Shown piece by piece: positions 1-12,600 of a stretch of 64,000 nt of DNA. The notes below the pieces were generated by a model. The model was not told where the DNA came from and searched no databases. It worked only from the letters and a program-made list of their open reading frames with translations. The first letter of the stretch is position 1; each line of letters begins with the position of its first letter. Source of the DNA: Carya illinoinensis. Lineage: Eukaryota > Streptophyta > Magnoliopsida > Fagales > Juglandaceae. The stretch lies in NCBI RefSeq assembly GCF_018687715.1, contig NC_056759.1, positions 30,929,385 to 30,993,384 of the forward strand, in the 5' to 3' direction. A program made the translations under genes and the position numbers.

Positions 1-1154
1 TTTACAAATGATGCTAACAGAAACCAAGTATGTATATTAAAGAAGTCATTGTATGGGCTTAAACAGTCTCCTAGACAATGGTATAAGAGGTTTGATTCTC
101 ACATGATTGGAAATAGGTTCAATAGAAGTGGTTATGATAGTTATGTCTATTACAAGCAAGCTAAGGAAAATCCAATATATCTACTATTATATGTAGACAA
201 CATGCTCATTGCTTGTAAAGACAAAAATTAGATTGAAGAAGTCAAATGCATACTCAAATCAGAGTTTGAGATGGGATCTAGGCCCTGCTAAGAGGATATT
301 GGGACTGGAAATAGTAAGAGATAGAACTAAGAGGCTACTGTACTTATCACAGAAGTCCTACATTTCCAAATCTCTAACCAAATTTGGTATGGATCATTTT
401 AAGGCAGTCTATACCCCTATAGGGTACACACAAAGCTTTCAATCACCCAAGCACCAGAAACTGATGAAGACAAGGAATTTCTGCAGAAAATTCCTTATGC
501 TAGCATGGTAGGGAGTATCATGTATGCTATGGTTTGCTCTAGACTTGACCTAACTTATGCTATTAGTTTAGTCAGTAGGTTTATGAGCAATCCAGGTAAA
601 CCACACTGGCATGCTATCAAATGGGTGTTTCAATATCTATCAGGTACAAAGTGTTTGGGATTGAAGTTTGGTGAAAATGAGGGAGTGAGTTAGAAGGTTT
701 TATTGACTCAGATTATGTAGTGAATATAGACACAAGGAAGTCCTTGACTGGGTTTGTGTTTATTGCTTTCGGAGGTGCCATCAGCTGGAAGGCAAATCTA
801 CAACAAGTAGTTGTCTTATCAACAACTAAGGCAGAATATATAGCAATGACTGAGGGAACAAAGGAGGCTGTATGGTTTAAGGGTATATCTCACGAATTAG
901 GCATGTACGAAGGGACCATCACAGTTTGCTGTGATAACTAGAGCACAATTCATCTTGCTAAAAATCATGTATATCATGAAAGATCAAAACATATAGACAT
1001 CAGGCTACACTTTGTGAGGGACATCATTTCAGCTGGAGAAATTGGGGTAGAAGATATCTCAACAAAAGAAAATTCATCAAATATGATGACTAAATCCCTG
1101 CCAACAGTCAAGTTCAGACATTGTCTAGACTTGATTAACATGGGAAATTGTTAA
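1..1154 (+). pseudogene. Ty1-copia pol remnant (reverse transcriptase to RNase H), cut by the window edge
   Basis: This is the C-terminal half of a copia polyprotein that enters from the left edge. The plant copia RT signature YGLKQSPRQWY lies at about 49-84, followed by the catalytic-box region LLLYVDN at about 184-201. It continues through the RT thumb, the connection segment (MYAMVCSRLDLTYA, about 520-560) and the RNase H region (STTKAEY, about 820-840; the block around 945-1010 that normally reads SAIHLAKN). The frame is interrupted by stops near 229, 691, 718 and 939 and by frame changes near 230 and 500, so it is not functional. The usual YVDD box reads YVDN, which removes one metal-binding aspartate. 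The last frame ends at TAA 1152-1154, about 80 bases before the LTR, as in a normal copia element. Confidence 0.93.
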
Positions 1155-1236
1155 CCCCTCTTAGAGGGAACCTGCAACAATAGTCAAAGAGAATGGTGAC
1201 GCTTGAAAGATCTAAATGATTTCCAAGGTGGAGAAT

Positions 1237-1714
1237 TGTTATGATAATTAGTGTAAACCATTTAGAAAAAAGCACATGGCAACATATGGCTACCCATGTG
1301 GGGAAGACTCGAGTATCAACTTGCTAAGGTGGAACATAGGTTAATTTTGTACAATCATGATTGTGTAACTATAAATAGAGATCATGATCAGCTTGTACTC
1401 GAGGTATTGTAAAACACAAAGGGAATACAAAGTAAGAAAATAGAGAGAATAAGTCTCGTGTACAAGAAAGCTCTAAGACTGAGAGGTGTGCATAAGGGAT
1501 CATTCTTGTAATTCAAATACTGTATTTGTTCTTCATCAATAAAGAAAATATTTTGACTATTGCTACTGTGGATGTCGATCACTTGGATCGAACCACATAA
1601 AATTTTCTATAGTCTTGCTGATTGCTATTAAGTTCTTTTGCACCTACATTTCTTGCAAGTTTCTTGATAATATTGGCTAGGCAATTCTACAGTAACTAAG
1701 TAGAATTCATAACA
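1237..1714 (+). repeat. 3' LTR of the left-edge copia element (478 bp)
   Basis: The repeat starts TGTTATGA and ends TCATAACA, a perfect 8-bp terminal inverted repeat in the TG...CA form of an LTR. It follows a short purine-rich run (AAGGTGGAGAA, 1225-1235) that would serve as the polypurine tract. The pol remnant upstream has the matching orientation. The 5' LTR and left target duplication lie outside the window. Confidence 0.88.
1370..1378 (+). promoter_or_regulatory. TATA box of the copia LTR
   Basis: TATAAATAG lies 133 bases inside the LTR, in the U3 position expected for the element's own promoter. Seen in sequence; activity is inferred. Confidence 0.5.
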
Positions 1715-1998
1715 CTGCATATCCTTATCCTTATCATATGGTAGAAGTACTCACTAAAAAGACTTATTACAATTATTTTAATTCAAATATTGCTTTATTA
1801 AATGCATGGAAAAACATTTTCCAATGACTGAAGTATAAGTAGAACTATTAGCGATGCATACGTACATTGCTTCTGACAAACTGAGGTATTGGCCACCATG
1901 ATTTATTTTTGTGGAGTTTAGATAGTATTAGAGATACAAATATAGTTCATCATGTATGTAAAGGTATGGGATTAATAAGTAATGACAATACATTATCC

Positions 1999-2082
1999 CA
2001 CTACAAGAAAAACAGGTAATTGGTTACTAATACTCTTTTCGTTACTATAACTTGGTCCCAATTGCCTGTTTTTCTTGTAGTG
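1999..2082. mobile_element. 84-bp CACTA-type MITE in the last TPS1 exon
   Basis: Both ends read CACTACAAGAAAAACAGG inward, then continue as an imperfect inverted repeat of about 25 bases. It is flanked by TCC at 1996-1998 and 2083-2085, the 3-bp duplication made by CACTA transposons. It has no coding capacity, so it must have been moved by an autonomous CACTA element elsewhere. Removing it with one TCC rejoins the TPS C-terminal frame through to TGA 1950-1952. Confidence 0.93.
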
Positions 2083-2589
2083 TCCTTAGTCTCGTGGTCT
2101 TGTATACCATTCCTATCCCCGTATTGGTATATGTACTGGGCCGTCCTTGCAAGATTCATGGCATATTCAATAAATGCTTGAGTGAATGAAGAATTAGTTG
2201 CTCGTTCTTTGTTCATCTTCTTCCATGCTTCGCTAATCAAATATCTTATGTGCTCACGAGCGTCTTTTTCATTGGCACTAGTTTCGTTCATATAACATTG
2301 AATTGATTTAGGAATATCACCTTCTCTTTAATTCAATCTGAGTTTCAAAGCATGTCTATGAGAATATTATTTTCTACAAAAATTAGAGTGAAGTAATTGA
2401 AAAAATTTCTTATGAAACCCTAAGGAATGTGCAATTTACATACCGAGGATGTTCCAAGATCATTTGCAAGTCGAAAAATCATTGACGACCAATAGATTAT
2501 ATTAGTGTTATCTTCCATAGATGCCAATGATTCCTTTGTTATTGGAACCATGGTAAAAAAATACGCATGTGCAAGAATAACCTGTCCTG

Positions 2590-2647
2590 GTATATATTGA
2601 GATCCATGCATTTTGAGAGTATATATTGAGATCCATACATTGATCTA
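2590..2647. repeat. 29-bp tandem duplication at the 5' side of TPS1 exon 6
   Basis: GTATATATTGAGATCCAT occurs at 2590-2607 and again at 2619-2636, giving a period of 29 bases with slight divergence in the trailing part. The unit covers the codons for the conserved AWISI stretch of exon 6. The period is not a multiple of three, so it also shifts the frame. Confidence 0.8.
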
Positions 2648-3814
2648 TCCACTGAAACATTTAGAATAAAACATTAATGAACTAGAAGAAATATGCATTC
2701 ACATACTTAACAAACAAACCAAATAAGGGATATATAATAATCATCATGAATTTTGAAGTTGATGTCCTACATCTCTCTTTATTTCTTATAAGAGATACTC
2801 TAGATTCTCTGTAACTTCTCCGTCCTCGATCTTTAAGCCCACACCAATAGTAGTACTCCATCCTCAATCACTCAAGAAGTTCTAGAAGAAAGCGTCTTCA
2901 TGGAGGTTTCTCCCCTTCCATTTCGTCTTACTCTTATCTTATTCCTCCTTTCAACGTCTCCATAGGATAGCTAGGTTCAGAAGTTCTTTTTTCTTTCTCT
3001 CCATCTTCGATCCTTAACGACAATCTTTTCTCTCTTGCTTTTTTGCTTCTCCAGCTGCCTGTCCCCACGACCTTTGATCTCCTGTACTACCCTCACTACT
3101 GTAGCTGCCTACTACTTACACTGATACCAAAACCACCCATATCAATGTCCAGATAATTAATTTGTTAGTTACCTAACTCAATAGACCTCAAGAAAGATTT
3201 ACAACCCTTGCTCTTCAAATCTGAATCCATAGTAGCTCTTAATTATATTTGGAGCTTGAAGATCATTTTGTGGTTCCCTTCATCTCCATTTTTTAGCTGC
3301 CATTTACTTTGTTGAGTATTGTCTTTAGGTGTTTATTAGAGTACTTTTGATCATCCCCTCATTTTGTACCTTTCTCAATATTTATAGTACGTACTTATAT
3401 ATAAAAAAGAATTTGAGGTCATACCGCTTTTCGAAGGTACTGAACAACATTGAATTCTTGCTCCTTGAATATGTCAAAAGCCATTTCATTAACAAAATTA
3501 TATTGAGTGTAAGGAAACAGATCTGCATATAATATGGGAGCTGATCGATTGCATTGACATCCCATCTGTAATCACAAGAAGTATACCTAAGTATATATCC
3601 ATAAAAATAGTCCTCTACGGAACATTTAAGTCTAGAGATTTAAAGCTCATTAATATATAAGTAATGATATTCATCATCTCTTTTGTCGGTCATCTTTCTA
3701 CTATTCCATGATGTAGTAATAAATTATTGAAAATTATTTATTATGTTTCACTTGTGTACCAATCATTTGATAACACATCAAAGAATGTGGAGATGATGAT
3801 AATGAAAATTATTA

Positions 3815-4114
<300 letters not shown>

Positions 4115-5594
4115 CTAGCAATGCGTTTTATTACCTTTCAAATAAACATGGGTACTTTTACCTTGACTCTTGCCTTACATCTTGTTGATGGACTGCTTGT
4201 ACCATTTTGAAATCCAATTCTGCAAGTTCTAACAAGACAGAGTTCATGCCTACTTCTCTCCTATATGTATCAATGAACCACCTTGCTTCCAACCTTAGCA
4301 TCCTCCAATGCAATGGAAGCTCTAGGGCATGACTCACATAAGTAGAAAGATTTTGATTTTTGTTTTGCTCAAAGTACTCCTTTAGTTGTTTTGTCGCAAA
4401 TTCTCTTGCTTCATCCAAAATAGTTTCGCCATCTATAGAAAGGAACGAGGCTTCAAATAAGGATAGCAATCCCTTAATTAGTATCGCCACAAAGGGTTGA
4501 CTTGAATTTCCCCCTTTCATTCATGAAAATACTGAAAATTTCTGAAATAGACAAAACTCACTTATTATTCACAATAATTTATTAATGATGGGTTAACTAA
4601 GCTTCTCATTATTATTTATTTTTATCGAAGCATATATAAGTAGATTTGGTTGTTAATTACCTTGAGGCACACTATCCATGCTGTCTTAGTAGCCTAAATT
4701 CAAGAGCAGTGGCATATAAATTCTCCTTGCAAATGTCACCTCGATTAATTGTGTTGTATATAACTTCCAATGTCCTCGTTACTTCATCCTCAAATTGATA
4801 CGATAATCCAAGTTTTTGTAATAGATCGATCAGCTCAAGTTTCTCTAATAGATCTAACACTTTGTGAAACATTCTCCTAACTTCTGCCTTCAACTGATCA
4901 GCTCGTCTAGTGTATGACTCCCCCTTGAAATTCAAAATTTTCATTACTGATAGATTAATTAATTAAACAAGAATAATGATAATATTAATATAGTCAATAT
5001 TGTTACAATATGTTCTACAACCAGAAAATGTGACATTAATGCCTCCTGCATGCATGTCTAGCTCATAGAATTCAAATTCTTCAGATATACCTTCTATATT
5101 TTAAAATATAGTTGTAAAAAGAAATATTGTATATGTATCACAACTCGTTAAAAAAGAAAACAATAACATTATTAAAACTAATATATAATATAAACCATTA
5201 ATAATCAGATGTAGTACGTACCGCATATTCGCTAGTCAATGACTGGATGTAGTCGTCCTTCCACAAGGCAGGTTGATAATTAGCAGATCGGCGAGTAGTA
5301 ACGGGACTATCAGGGATTTCATTAACACTGCAGCACTGCTGGCCATGCACCGGAGAGGACGAGGGTTAACGGTGACACTTGTGGATGCATTTTTGGTTGT
5401 TATATGAGAGATCATGATGCTAGTTTTAGATGGGAAATGCCTAGCGAAATTGCTAACAGGCAGCGAACTAAGAGTGTGAAGAGCTAGCCATTGAGAAATG
5501 CATTTAATTAGTAGTAGTACTTCACAGTATATATGGTTTTGGATGGGACTGAATGGATTACTTTGGAGCATATAGTACTTCACATTAATCATGG

Positions 5595-5604
5595 CTTTAT
5601 ATAG
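5595..5604 (-). promoter_or_regulatory. Candidate TATA box of TPS1
   Basis: CTATATAAAG on the minus strand lies about 105 bases upstream of the TPS1 ATG (5491-5489), a normal distance for a plant core promoter with a short leader. Supported by position and consensus only. Confidence 0.45.
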
Positions 5605-7260
5605 CATTTGCTGAATGTTCTATATTGTTTCCAGCTGTTAAATGTGTTTACGAATCCACGTATATACGTTGGACCCCAGAGTTTGTCTAAATAATAAAGC
5701 TAGCTTGAATATTGTATTGCTAATTATTGGAGACATGAGTGGAGATTATCCACTACTTATTAAGACGTTAAGTACTGTTGTCATTTCACTCTTATGATCT
5801 TTGATGTGATTTTGATTTGTCACCAAATAATGTGCCAGGACCTAGAATTATCAGATAGAGCTGTAATCTCCACAATTCAATCTTATAGAATCATCATGTC
5901 CTAATTAATTATTGTAAAAGATGATGTGCTATTGCGAATCAATAACGCATGCAGAGACTGATCATCTCAATCTGTATGCAAAAGCTTTTTTCTTTTTCCT
6001 TTCTTGGGATGGTAAAAAAATAAAAAGATTTCATTAAATATACTCCAAATATCTACACGTGATTTATTGAGCACATGCTCTGAAGTTACACTCGCTAGAC
6101 CCCTTAGACAACATGCTTGATCATCCAAGATTTCCATTCCACATTGTAAGTAAAACGCTAGACTGACCTTTGGAATGCTGACACTGGAAGTAGTTATAGA
6201 AACCCAAGTCATGAATTATCCTAATAATTGTGTCCCAAACCATATGAATAATTTTAACTTAGGTAAGATAACAACAATATGACTATTCTATAATTAAAGA
6301 AAGTTCTTTAAATCAAAGCTTAAAATTGTCATGCATGTGTCTAAATAGAAATAATTGAAAAAAGTTATGTTACCCCTTTTCCTAAACCGTGATCTTGCAA
6401 GATGGATCGTAAATCTCTCTAAAAATAATTTCAAGACAACAAGTGACTATGCATTGTCCTCCACCAAAGAATACAGCCACCGGGGGCATGCACTCCACCT
6501 TCCTCCCCCTCAATCTCACTTTCCGACATAGTACCTTTCTCTTTCCTAGGCTTTTCTTTTTCTTTTTCCTTTTATTCTCTTTTTTTGTGTGCATATTTAG
6601 GCTATATTTTTGCTGTTGTAGAAATATTTTTGTAGCCCTGATCATCTATTGCGCTACAACTCACACCAACCACGACACATCGTTAATTTTCACATTCCGC
6701 TCTGCATTCATGTTTTGACGAAGCCAAGCCACCTCTCTAAACATTGTGCACAAGATCCATATGTGTGAGCTTCGATACTAATGGACCTCACACACCATAT
6801 ATAATTTCCTCTCCTCAAAACACCAAAAACCACCATCATTTTGCCCTCAAACACAGGCCACGCACTTGCGCAATTACTTCACCTCTCTATCGCCTCTCTA
6901 ACCATGCAACCTCTCACCACCCCATACCCACTTGACAACAGAACAAGTGGTCACTACAAACGTGCAGCCACCTATCTTCCTCCGTATTAACCACTCATGC
7001 TACTTGCTACTCCAAACAAGTCCAATTAATCTCACTTAGGCACCAGATTTGAGTGTGTTTTTTATTTTTATTTTTTATGTAGATACTCAGAAGCTTGATC
7101 TATCAAGGATTCCGAAAAGTTCAGCTTCTCATTCACTTTCTAAGAGCACGTATGGATTTTCTTTTGCCCAGAAGTGACATTTCTACACCCATCATATTCG
7201 AGAAGACAAAATATGTGGGATTGTAGATTTTTAACTATTGTCTCAATACATTTAGACTCA
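5605..7260. other. Intergenic DNA upstream of TPS1; no gene seen
   Basis: AT-rich sequence with pyrimidine-rich stretches (about 6480-6600) and C-rich low-complexity DNA (about 6780-6930). Open frames here are short, show no motif I recognise and overlap one another on both strands. Confidence 0.6.
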
Positions 7261-7275
7261 ATGCTCACCCTTCTA

Positions 7276-7781
7276 ACGAGAGTGGCGAGCGATGTTACTG
7301 CTGGTGGTCGTACGGCCAGCCTCCATGGTGGAGGTTGCTGTCCGTGCGCGAGCTGGGTGCTTGCACCGTTCTGGGCTCGTGCCGCCGATGCTTGCAGTAG
7401 GTGTGCTGTCGGGGCTCACGTCGGTGCTTGTGATTTGTTTTGTTTTTGTGTATGTTGTATTGTAGTCTTTGATCTTCAGTTTTTAATAATATAGAGATAG
7501 GCTATTGGACTTAGTGTCCATAGCAGCAGTGTCTCGCACTCCGCCTCTTTGGGAGGATGGATGGGGCCTTTCCGCTTTGTTTATACAAAGTGCACTCTCT
7601 CTCTCTCGCGTAGGAGAGATTTAGAAGTTAAGACAATGTTTGCCACTATATGTGCGGGGATGCTCCAGAGTAGATGCGTAGGTTGGCTTATAGTCTGGAT
7701 TTTCCTGTATTGATAAGTCACACTTGTAACTTCGATTTGTTGAATGTATTCAATGAAGTCTGTTTCCATCGAAAAAAAAAA
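7276..7781 (+). mobile_element. 5'-truncated LINE 3' fragment with poly(A) tail and target duplication
   Basis: The insert is bounded by a perfect 15-bp direct repeat, ATGCTCACCCTTCTA, at 7261-7275 and 7782-7796, and ends in a run of about ten A (7772-7781). A variable-length long duplication with an A tail is the mark of target-primed reverse transcription. The tail region (TTGAATGTATTCAATGAAGT, 7740-7759) resembles plant L1 3' ends. The body is GC-rich (7280-7420) and has no complete ORF. A non-LINE retroposon moved in trans is also possible. Confidence 0.85.
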
Positions 7782-7796
7782 ATGCTCACCCTTCTA

Positions 7797-8344
7797 TCAT
7801 AGAAACCTCTTGCAATGGATGGATGATTTAAAGCAATATGTTGGTTGCGTTTCTTCAACAACTATCATTACGCCGTCCAACATCTATGGGATTGAATCAT
7901 CATATGGCACCAATTCTCAATTTGTTTGTATATATCCTCTTTTTTGGGACGAGTGTACATCAGAGAATCTCTCACCCCTCCTTATGGACTACTTCTCTTT
8001 TAGTTCGTTATGAAATTATTTTTCCTTGAAAAAGAAATACATGAAGATGTCATTCATTAGTAGCTTCAGAAAATTAAGATTTTTATATGATAATGATAGT
8101 TTTCCAAATTGTGTCCCGATCTTGAAAATTTTCTCAGGACTACATATATTCTAATAATATTAATTGTATAAAGTTGTTCTCAAGATAACTATTATGGCAA
8201 TGGTAAATTAATCAAAGCATTTCCCAAATTCTCTTGGTGTTAACGCTGCCTAGTTCCCACTTCTTTCATCTTTTAGATGGGATAAATTGAAATATATATC
8301 ATTCTCCTGAATGGAAGTTTATAATTAAAAAAAAAAATCTTAAT
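7797..8344. other. Intergenic DNA; nothing recognised
   Basis: AT-rich sequence between the LINE insert and the TPS2 3' flank. No motif-bearing frame on either strand. Confidence 0.5.
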
Positions 8345-9033
8345 TTTTAAATTCAAATATCATGTCATGAAACCATTGCATAAGCATTTTCAAATGATTG
8401 AACTATCAGCGACACAAACATTGCTGATCACAAACTACTCTATTAGCGACCATGAATTTTCTCATATTTGGATAGCATTATCAACACAAACATTGTTCAT
8501 TGGTCTATGGAGAATAATGGGATGAGTTAAGATAAGACACAATCCCTAGTCTCACAGTCTTGTACACCATGATGGTGTATGCATTATTAATGGACCGTCC
8601 TTGCAACGTTCATTACATATATTCAAATACGATTAGGGACATAATCATGAATTTAGAAGTCAATGTCTTACATCTCTCTCTAACTCTTAAATTAAGAGAA
8701 GATCTTCTCTCTTAAATTCCCCCTTCTCTTTTAACATAACCAACTCCACCCCTCTTTCAGCTTCGAGAAGTTTTCCCTTTTGGGTGGCATCTCTCCCTCC
8801 TTTTCCTTTTTACCCTTCTCTTTCTTCCTTCTCTACCCTCCATATATAGGATAGCTAGAAGAAATTTTTTTCTTTTTGTTTCCATCTCCCGGCCCCCACC
8901 TACATCTATGATTGCCTTTTTGTCTTAACCTTTTTTTTTCTCCTACCTAGCTACCTCCACAACCTCTTTCCTATGTCTACCGTCACTCATGTTGTAGCTA
9001 CTACTACTTTTAGAAAACAAAATCAAGGAGATT
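8345..9033 (-). pseudogene. TPS2 pseudogene, 3' piece (exon 7 fragment, 3' flank and an intron)
   Basis: This aligns by eye with TPS1 and its 3' flank: 8345-8500 with 1780-1950, and 8500-8626 with the exon 7 coding part around 1960-2170 (for example CCGTCCTTGCAA, 8594-8605, shared with TPS1 at 2142). The site where TPS1 carries the CACTA MITE is uninterrupted here (about 8540-8556). From 8640 the match jumps to TPS1 at about 2740, so the rest of exon 7 and exon 6 were deleted. The piece ends exactly at the AGATT target duplication of the copia element. Confidence 0.8.
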
Positions 9034-9411
9034 TGTTGTACCTCTGACCTGTCCAAAATCATACAAACCGATATTTAAGTAGTTCAGCAAATTGCATACG
9101 TCCACTGAAGCCTCTTTTACTGAATTTATACGAAATTTATAAAAAAAAAACTCTACAAATCCTCTCTCTCACGTACTCTCTTTCTCTCTAATTTTCCCCA
9201 CTCCTCTCTTCACAACTAAGCTCTCCTATATATAGGAGAGAGCAGCCTACAATCTCTGCATTAGGTGCAGCAATTTGTGACCTTGCTGCAGACACTTAGG
9301 TTGGTGCCTAATACAACAAAAAGAGGGAGAACAGTGCAAATTTTGGGGGTGTTGGTGAATGAGTTTGCACGGGTTTGGTTTCACAAGTTTCACACTTAGG
9401 TTGGTTCAACA
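9034..9411 (-). repeat. 3' LTR of the copia element
   Basis: Starts TGTTGTACC and ends GGTTCAACA on the plus strand, matching the right LTR throughout. It contains a perfect 20-bp palindrome centred on a TATATATA core (9221-9240). Confidence 0.96.
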
Positions 9412-9427
9412 ATCACCCCCTCCATCC
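9412..9427 (-). other. Polypurine tract of the copia element
   Basis: On the minus strand this reads GGATGGAGGGGGTGAT directly before the 3' LTR, the expected primer for plus-strand DNA synthesis. Confidence 0.8.
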
Positions 9428-9691
9428 AAGTGTACCATACCAGGCTATTTGTAAACTGATTCATTCTTCAAATGAATCCACCTCATTCTTTGACATGAGA
9501 GATTTCCTCTATCGAATATGCTCCAATGCACCCGAGGGTGCTCAGCAGTGCACAATACTGATCAAGTCCAAACAATGTTGAAACTTGATCCTTGTGATGA
9601 CTTTCGTCAACATATCTGCTGGATTATCTTCAGTGCCAATCTTCTGAAGTTTGATGTCCTCTTCTTCTAATATTTCACGTACAAAGTGAAA

Positions 9692-12600
9692 TCAGACATC
9701 TATCTGTTTCGTTCGAGAGTAATATACTTGATTCTTAGCCAAATGAATTGCACTTTGACTGTCACAGTAAACTGTAACCTCTTGCTGCTTAAAGCCCAAA
9801 TCTATTACCAATCCCTGTAACCAAATGGCTTCGTTCACGGCTTCTATTACAGCCATATATTCAACCTCAGTGGATAATAGTGCAATTGTCGACTGCAAAG
9901 TTGATCGCCAACTAACTGGTCCTCTAGCCATAGTGAACACATATCCAGTTGTTGATCGGCACTTGTCAATATCACCTGCATAGTCTGAGTTAACATATCC
10001 AGTTACTAGACTATCTTTACTCTTCTCGAACTTCAAACCAATATCTATGGTCCCTAAAATATACCGTAGAATCCACTTAGCCGTATGCCAATGAACCTTT
10101 CCAGGATTATGCATATAGCGACTAACTAAGCTAATGGCTTGGGAGATATCAGGTCGTGTACACACCATGGCATACATTAAGCTTCCAACAATACTTGCAT
10201 ATGGGACATTTCTCATGTAATCCCGCTCTTCATTACCTTTAGGAGACTGCAATACACTGAGCTTGAAATATGGAGCCCTAGGAGTACTCACCGGCTTCGT
10301 CTTCAAGTCGATGTTGAAAAGCTGCAGTATTCTCTTCAGATACTACTTCTGAGTAAGGTGAACTGTACCTTTCATCCTATCTCTGTTGATCTCCATCCCC
10401 AGTATTCTTCGTGCTTCTCCCATATCTTTCATTTCAAACTCATGATTTAACTGAGTTTTTAAGCGATTTATCTCCCCTTTGCTTTTACATGCAATTAATA
10501 TATTATCTACATATAAAAGCAAATAAATGAAAGATCCATTTGCAAGTTTTCTGAAATACACACAATGATCGTATTGGCAATGAGTGTATTTCAGGTCCAT
10601 CATAAAGCGGTCGAAACGCTTGTATCATTGCCGAGGTGACTGTTTCAAGCCATAGAGAGACTTCTTCAGACTGCATATCCAATTTTCTTTTCCAGCTTCT
10701 TTGAAACCTTCTAATTGAGACAGATAAATCTCCTCTTCCAGATCACCATGTAAGAAAGTTGCTTTCATATCAAGCTGTGCTAACTCAAGATCATATTGTG
10801 CAACCAAAGCTAGCAATATTCGAATGGATGAATGCTTCATAATAGGAGAAAATACTTCACTGTAGTCAATTTCCTCTGTCTGAACGTAGCCCTTGGCTAC
10901 CAACCTAGCTTTGTATCGCACTCCATTTTTAGCAGCTTGATCATCTTTCTGATTGAAGATCCACTTATAGCCAATTGTCTTCTTTCCTTTTGGAAGCGAC
11001 ACAAGCTTCCAAGTCAGGTTCTGGTGAAGAGACTACATCTCTTCATTCATCATCGTCCATTTAACTTGTTCAATGGACTGTATGGCTTCTCTGTAAGTGG
11101 TTGGGATCTCACCACCTTCAGTTGGTAATGCATATGTTACATAGTCTACAAAACGGTCGGTACAAATTTCTCTCGTCTCGGTCTATTGGTTGAAATTGAT
11201 TCGGGTTGACATGGAGGTATTGTGACTGGACTATCACCTCATCTTGTCTGTGCTCTCCATTTGTTTCTCCTGAATCATTTTGAGTGGAAAACTCCACCTT
11301 TTGCAAATCACCAGGTGTTTTGCTATCATAGCTGCCTTCATTGGAATCTTTATGCTTATGTGACTTAAGCATCTCAGATTCTTTGAATGTAACATCTCTA
11401 TTGATGATCACCTTTTTAGACTCTATGCATCAGAGCCTATACCCTTTTACACCAGTACTAAAACCCAAGAATATTGGTTTCTTGGCTCTAGGATCAAGCT
11501 TACTTTCTTTAGTATGATAGTATGCAGGACATTCAAAAATGTGTAAAGAGTCATAATCAGTAGCATGTATACCTCTCCACATTTCAATAGGTGTCTTCCT
11601 GTCATTGGCAGCTGTGGGTAGTCAGTTAATGAGGTGGCAGGCATATGTCACAGCTTCAGCCTAAAATTTCTTACTGAATCTAGCATCCAGTAACATACAT
11701 TGCACTTTCTCTAGCAAAGTAAGATTCATTCGTTCTGCCACACGGTTATACTGCGGTGTACCTCGTACTGTGAAGTGTCTGACAATTCCCTCTCTCTGGC
11801 ATACTTCCATGAAGGAGTCTAAAGTGTACTCTCCTCCATTATCAAATCTGAGCCGCTTGATCTTTCTGTCGGTCTGAGTCTCAACCATTTTCTTCTAATT
11901 AAGGAAGATTTTCAGCACTTCATCTTTATTCTTCATTGTATACACCCACACACGACGAAAATAATCATCCACAAAAGTTACAAACCAATACTTACCTCCC
12001 AAAGATGCATTTTGGGTAGGTCCCCAAACATCAGAGTGTACATAGTCAAGTATCCCCTGTGTATTATGTACAGTGGTTCCAAACTTGATCCGCCTCTACT
12101 TCCCTAATACACAGTGCTCACAGAAAGACAGTTTACCAGTCTTGGCACCTTTGAGTAAGCCTTACTTCACCAATGTTTGCAAAGTTTTTTCTCCATCTTG
12201 TCTCATACGCATATGTCAAAGACTGGTGGCATCAGTCTCATCTAGCTTCTCACAGCATGTGGAAGCTTTTCTTTCAACAGTATTTCCTTGCAAGAAGTAC
12301 AAGTTTCCTTGCCTCAAACCTTTCATTGCCACCTGAACTCCCATTAGTACTTTGAGAGTTCCTTCTTCAATGGTGATTCTGAATCCCTTTGAATCTAGAG
12401 ATCCCATTGAGATGAGATTCTTCCACAAGTCCGGAATGTACCGAACTTTTGTCAAAGTCTTAACGCTGCCATCGTGCATCTTTAACCGAATGCTACCTAT
12501 TCCCTGAGTCTTACAGGCACTGTCATTGCCAATAAGTACTGCTCCACCCTCAATGTTTGTGAAGTCAGTAAACCAATCCGATTGGGACACATGTGATAGG

